Below are positions 58,741 to 64,000 of a stretch of DNA of 64,000 nucleotides, in pieces. The stretch comes from Clonostachys chloroleuca (taxonomy: Eukaryota > Ascomycota > Sordariomycetes > Hypocreales > Bionectriaceae), in assembly GCA_037952775.1 (NCBI GenBank), contig JBANAY010000003.1, forward strand, positions 17,732,001 to 17,796,000, written 5' to 3'. The position numbers and the translations under genes are program-made. Numbering within the stretch: position 1 is the stretch's first letter; every line of letters starts with the position of its first letter. The notes under the pieces were generated by a model. That model saw only the letters and a program-made list of their open reading frames with translations, made no database searches and was not told where the DNA came from.

Positions 58741-61700
58741 TTCGGAAATATGTGCTGTATAAGCCAACGTCGGGTGAGATCTTACAAGGGATGGATTCAC
58801 TGTTACCGGCTATTGCTCATTTTCTATCTTTACGCACCGACAGTCCATGGACCTAAGCTCCCAATGATAGGGGTTTGGGATGGCCGAAATGGCCTTCCTG
58901 TACCCTCAGCCACCTAACCAACAGCTCTACGAATATTTTCCGATAGCTTCGAGATACTCTGAATGTGACGTACTCTAGGGTATTTTACAAGAGAGAGCGT
59001 TAGCACCAGCAACTACTGACCAGACACTCCTTCGTAAGTCAACAACAAGAGCAAGTAAGTGACAGTGGGCAGGTATTTTTACTAAGAACACTTGAATTTC
59101 CATCTTATAGAATTTCCCCCCTTTGTAGCTGCGTAATTGGTTGACTAGGGCATCCTACGTCCTGTGTCCCCGGGCTTCCGCTAGGATATGCGGTACTGAT
59201 CCTTCACCACGGACTACTCCTGAGCGCTTCCCCGACGGCCTCAATTACATTAACGCTGATTAGGAATCCCTTGCCCTTTTGGGCAACTTAGAGTACTATA
59301 CTGCACACTGTGGGAAGATTCATGCATCAACATGGCGCTGGGAACTTACCAAAATGTTCATTCGGAAGAGACGGGGGTCATTCTGGGCTCAATAGCAAGC
59401 CTCACTATTACAGTCTTTAGGGCCTAGTGAGAAAAAGAAAAGAGAGGACGGACAAAAAGCAAGTCTGCAGATATGGAATAGTTCATTTGCTGTTAACATT
59501 ACGAGGGAGCTAGGCTCCATCCACACACACTCGCTAGTCACTGGCGGAGCCTTCTCCAGACTGAAGAGCTGGGAAAGCCAAGGCTAGGAAAAGGAAAAGG
59601 AGTGCACACGAACAGATTGAGGGGATGGTTCATGTGCCTCTTGGTATTGGGGGGCCCTCGAAGGTGTGAGTGGCGCCTTGACTTGAGACACCGGCGCCTT
59701 AATTATTTCAATTGATACTCTGAGACGCCGATCGAACACGGCCCGTAACCGTGGCTTGCCTGTGATAGCGTCCTCTAGTGGCATAAGCAGCAGCGTAATA
59801 CCATAATACCAACCCATTAGTTTGGTCAATAAGAGGGAGAGATACATCCCTACGAGGCGTTAAGATGTTGGTCAATGGGCCACTGGGGGTCTCCAACTCG
59901 GTGGCACGAATGGAGGCAGCCAATACATGTGTACGATCTCATCTGGAAATGGCTATGGCTCCGTGCCGGTCACGTACTCGACGTATAGAAAGTGCCAGCA
60001 GCGACATCTTATGGTTGACCATTTGCAGGCGTAGTGACCACGCTAAGAGAGCCAGTCTCGTGGATGACCAGGGCATTGCAAATAGTCGATGGAGTTTCTC
60101 GCATGGCGCATGTTCCGGACCAGATCTTTGGGCTCTCGATCCTCAGGTGAGAGCTCCTTCAAGCCCTGGCAGGCCTAATTTTGTGGTCCAGGATGAGAGA
60201 GATTCGCTGTCTGCCCACCCAACGACCGACCGACCGGTTCTGATATGGCTAGACGACTCCATTAAGGCCTCCACTTGTCCCCATTCCCTACATGCCACCA
60301 TGGGTAGTGCTTCCTCTGCCAATATTCGCGGGTGTGATTCCGGAAGTGGACCATTTAAGCTTGCCGCACTGGTCACAACCTGATGAACGAGGAGAGCACA
60401 AGGCACAATCCCCCTCTCCTAATAATTGTGCGCCCTGAGAACAATTGCTGTCAACCCCTTTAGGTGGGGGCGGCCACATGGACGGACGGGCATTATTCGA
60501 ACAATGCCCGTTCTTCATTATGTCGTATGTGAGAATCCACACCAGCTAATTAAGCCGGTAGGTCCAGGGAGATTGCTGACGGGGATTGTTAGGCGATTGC
60601 CGTAGACATCTGCCAGGAGTTTGTTGCGCACCCGGTTGACAGGTCAGCCCGAGGGATATTCGATCATTTGGCATTGGTGCACCTTGTCATAGGACATGAT
60701 GTTATCTAGCATAGCTCTGGATATTGTCCATTTCCCGGCCATGCAGAAGTAAGGGATACGTAGCAGACAATGCACAACACTGCCATTTTTACGGGGTAGA
60801 GCATGGAAATATAAATTGGCTGGCCGGGGTTCTTAGCATGAACCTTATGCATGTACTGCAGATTTGCAGCCAGGGCATGATCGACCTTTGTTTTGGGTGT
60901 GGTGAGTTGACGGTCCTGAGATATTTGACTGCGAGAATTTATGCCGCCTCGCTGCAACATTATGGAACTATCTCCCAGGAGTAATCAACCATATCGTCAA
61001 TATGAGCTCATTGCACTGTTAGCAATGTCAGGAGGGAGGAGAAAAGAGAGATCCTAGCTGCTCGCCCGTGTGCACAGACACCTCCAACCCATGTTGACAC
61101 ATGAGCAATCCATGGGGGATTGCGTAGTGACTAGAGCAAGGCGAGTCTTGACATGGGGGGATTGGAAGCATCTGTCCTACATCTGCTGGTAGATTCTCTG
61201 TGCTTGGACTTGAAGGCCGAGAAAGTGCCTGGGTCAGGACTGGAGGTGCAACATATCGAGACTGCTGGGTATTTGCCCAGGAGATAGGCCATCAACACGT
61301 GTTGTGTGCCAAGCATGCTGGTAATCTGGTGGGAACCACGGCCCATCTCATCTTAGAATGTATATCTCTGCGTGCCGGCCTTTTCATCACAGTGCCATAA
61401 CGGCCGGCGCGTTATGACCGGTTTGGATTGTGACGGCATGAATGATAGGATGGAGACTTTCCACATCGGTGTTTCTAATGTGTGACTGTCTTGCATCCCG
61501 GGGTGCATATGCAGCAGGCTCAACAGTAGGCGCTTGCAACTTGGCGGCATTTTGTGTCAGGGTGGTCTGGCTATCCATTCACAATAGGCACAGCAATTTT
61601 TTTTAATGGCCGTCGGCTCCGTGGTCGCAGTATGGTCGAATGTAAACACGACATGTCATTAAACTGGACATGCCTGCCACCATCTACCATACAAAATTAG

Positions 61701-64000
61701 CCTCGCGCCTCTGATTTGAAAAAGTTCCGCAACAACCCAACGCGCGCAGGAAAAAGAAAAAAAAAGACAAGACATACATTAAGTAAAACGACGGTTCTCG
61801 CCACCGACAGCCTAACCTCGATTGTTGAACATGAAACTGCCTACGACAGCCACTGACATCGACAACCAAGTCCACCACGCCTCGCGCCAGCAGCTATGCC
61901 GTAGGACAGTATGAAGACGGCCGTACCTCGAACTGATTCGTATTAGTGACTGGAGGTTGTGACCAAGATGGAAATTGCAGGCTCCAGGATTGGAGAGGTG
62001 GACCTCATCCTATTCGACAGAGAGCTTCTCCCCCGGCTTAGCGCTCTCTGCCAAATTCGCCCCCACTTGTAGCGAGCTGGGATCTTGCCTCCTTGGGCAG
62101 GACTGTTCTGTTGGGAATTGCCCAAGCTCAGAGCCCAAGCTCGGACGGTTGGCCGTCCTCGGGTATTGGTGGTGGTTTGCCAACCGGTAATCAGTGTGAA
62201 CGCCTCTGTCACTCTCATCAGCTCCCCGGTCCTTGCCATAACTCGTGCGTCGAGGGTTCGTCGACTACCCCTGCCGAGGGTCTATTCGTGAAAGCTTGGG
62301 CTGTACCGCAAGGATATTTCCATATCCACCAACAGTCCAGCCGGGTACGTGTGTGTCGGTAGGTGCATTTGCTGTGTGATTGCGTATCCTTATTTGAGAC
62401 AGGCTGTGACCGACGGGTTTACTTGCAGGAAGGTGCGTTGCTCGATGTGAAGAAGGTGCAGACTGAGATGAGGCAATGTTCAGCAAGGAAGGCGCTGCAC
62501 TGACCGTTGCTCGCTGCTACCTGCCCGACCAACCGTCGAGGCCTGGGAGATGCGGCGTGCCTCTCGTTGCCGCATGATAACACCGGTTGGGTGTGGCTTC
62601 CTCGTCACTTCCGTGCCATTTTGTCTAGCCAGGGAGTCGCCTGCTGATCGCCCCTTTGTTGGACTTGGTGTTGGTGGGTGACGGGCAGGCATTGCTCAAT
62701 CTATCCTCGCCTACACGGTCATCCCAACCCTCGCCATCAGCATTATGGTTCATGGATGCAGCTAAGGAAAAAGAAAAGCGAGGGAACAGGAGCCTGCCAC
62801 GACTCCCATCCCACGCCCACGCCCGCGGCACCCAGGCACTTGGTCTGATTTGCACATCACCCAAGCCCTTGCTATGCAGGATTAATTTAGGACACCAGTG
62901 AGAGCCCAAATCCCAGCAGGCGTTCAATGAGGTGGAGCTGCTCAGCTAGGTACCGAGCTCTCTCCTCTCAGCCAGGGGGGCCTCTTGTCGCCGCTCTCCA
63001 CCAAGAGAGCTGCTAGCTGTTGATCCATCCGGCCATCCACTAGGACTGGACCCTCGTCATTTGCTTGCTCCCTTTAGAGACGAACCGGCTGGCCTGGCTC
63101 TCCGCAATCTTCTCTTTCTCTCCCCCTCTCGTCCAACTAGATGATATGCCAGGGACGGGCGCTGGTACACTTTCGTTGCTTCTCGTCGTTTTCTTTACAT
63201 ACGTGATTGTCGTCATTTCTCTTCTTTTTGTGCTGTCTTGCGACTTTGGACCAGCGTCGTTGTCTGCCCCTGGCTTTTCACACCCGCAAGCACTTACATG
63301 ATCATCGCGCCCGGAGCCTTGTCCTTTTCCCTTTCGCTCGCGCATTTCCTACTGTAGGTCATGTCCCTTAGTTTGCCTTCTGGGTGTGCAATTGGACTCG
63401 GTGCCTCGCGATTTGATCTTTATTTCATGGCATCACGCGCTGTCGCAAACAATTCTCCTCTTGCGCTGGCATTGACTTATCCATCTGCAGGTCTCAGCTG
63501 TCTCGATTCCTCGAGCTGCCAAACTCGACCGATCGACATCAACACCATCTCTTTAGCGTTGCGATTCCTTGCCTGTCAATGAAACAGTAGACCGTTATCT
63601 GCTCCAACTTCATTATCGATCTAGCAGAATTCTCTATACATATCTATTGACTTACACTCGGCCGCATCCCCTTTCGCACGAGCTTGCCATCATACCACGG
63701 GCATTTTTGGGTGGTGAGGAAGGAAATGGTCTCTTAAAATCGAAACGGGCTATAATTGTCGACAACTCCGGCCCCGTCAGCATTTCTTTTGACTACACTC
63801 TATTGTCTCGGGTTAAATATTTGAGGCTGCCTGGCGGCTGGTTCGTTTGGCGAAACATACATTAGTGTTCCACCCCTCATATTTTTGTACTTGTTGCTCT
63901 ATGCCAGCGAGGTATGTCTCTTTTCTGACTTTCCACACGCTTGGTTGTGTTCTTCTTCTTCTTTTTTTTTGTCCCATTGCTTGCAATATTTGATCATCTT

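Larger units (their letters stand above)
57417..64000. other. Right-hand stretch with no supported gene
   Basis: 6.6 kb. From 57.6 to 59.2 kb it is AT-rich, with a degenerate 30-bp tandem repeat at 58681-58740 and two TTGAATTCAA palindromes at 58064-58084. From 62.9 to 64.0 kb the plus strand is rich in C and T tracts, like a promoter or long 5' leader of a plus-strand gene beginning beyond the window. Frames up to 172 residues (59865-60383) have no recognisable domain. Confidence 0.5.

Noticed and set aside
1..64000. CRISPR arrays, bacterial operons or dispersed 5S rRNA genes
   Set aside because: No regularly spaced repeats, no bacterial-type gene organisation and no 5S-like sequence were found by reading.

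Overview
This window is nuclear DNA of a filamentous ascomycete (Pezizomycotina, most likely Sordariomycetes). The evidence is short introns of about 50-100 bp with GTAAGT/GTATGC/GTACGT donors, compact genes on both strands, and close family resemblance to Neurospora/Hypocreales-type proteins: a class III chitin synthase, an Opy2-type membrane anchor, a RAS-2 GTPase and a CCG-6-like wall protein. The species cannot be named from sequence alone. I support 13 protein genes and 2 tRNA genes. Many introns were placed by hand from splice signals, reading phase and protein-family continuity.

Layout. 1-13.5 kb: no supportable gene; homopolymers, a C8G8 palindrome and scattered ACCTACCT-type motifs. 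13.5-25 kb: a stand-alone BRCT-domain protein (+), a short-chain acyl-CoA synthetase of the ACSS3/propionyl type (-), a tRNA-Thr(AGT) and a small GPI-anchored-type secreted protein (-). 25-38 kb is gene-dense: a PIG3-like quinone oxidoreductase (+), RPA1 (+), then five minus-strand genes: gamma-glutamyl phosphate reductase, a serine/threonine dehydratase-like PLP enzyme, ketol-acid reductoisomerase, the NEDD8-conjugating enzyme UBC12, and a class III chitin synthase. A tRNA-Asn(GTT) with a 12-nt intron lies between the first two of these five. 41-57.5 kb: OPY2 (+) diverges from the chitin synthase across 3.8 kb and converges on RAS2 (-) across 4.9 kb without genes; a type II haloacid dehalogenase (-) follows. 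57.5-64 kb: no supportable gene.

Functional links. Three consecutive minus-strand genes belong to amino-acid metabolism (proline, threonine/serine, branched-chain). Each has a Gcn4/CPC1-type TGA(C/G)TC element about 230-265 bp upstream of its ATG, which suggests cross-pathway control. RPA1 carries an MluI cell-cycle box (ACGCGT) upstream, as expected for an S-phase gene. Chitin synthase, Opy2 and Ras2 are all part of hyphal growth, wall or signalling biology.

Main caution. Three highly conserved genes (acyl-CoA synthetase, dehydratase, ketol-acid reductoisomerase) each lack exactly one base: two in G:C homopolymers of five and one in an A:T dinucleotide. The pattern points to systematic single-base deletion errors in the assembly rather than three pseudogenes. 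I found no convincing new biological system.
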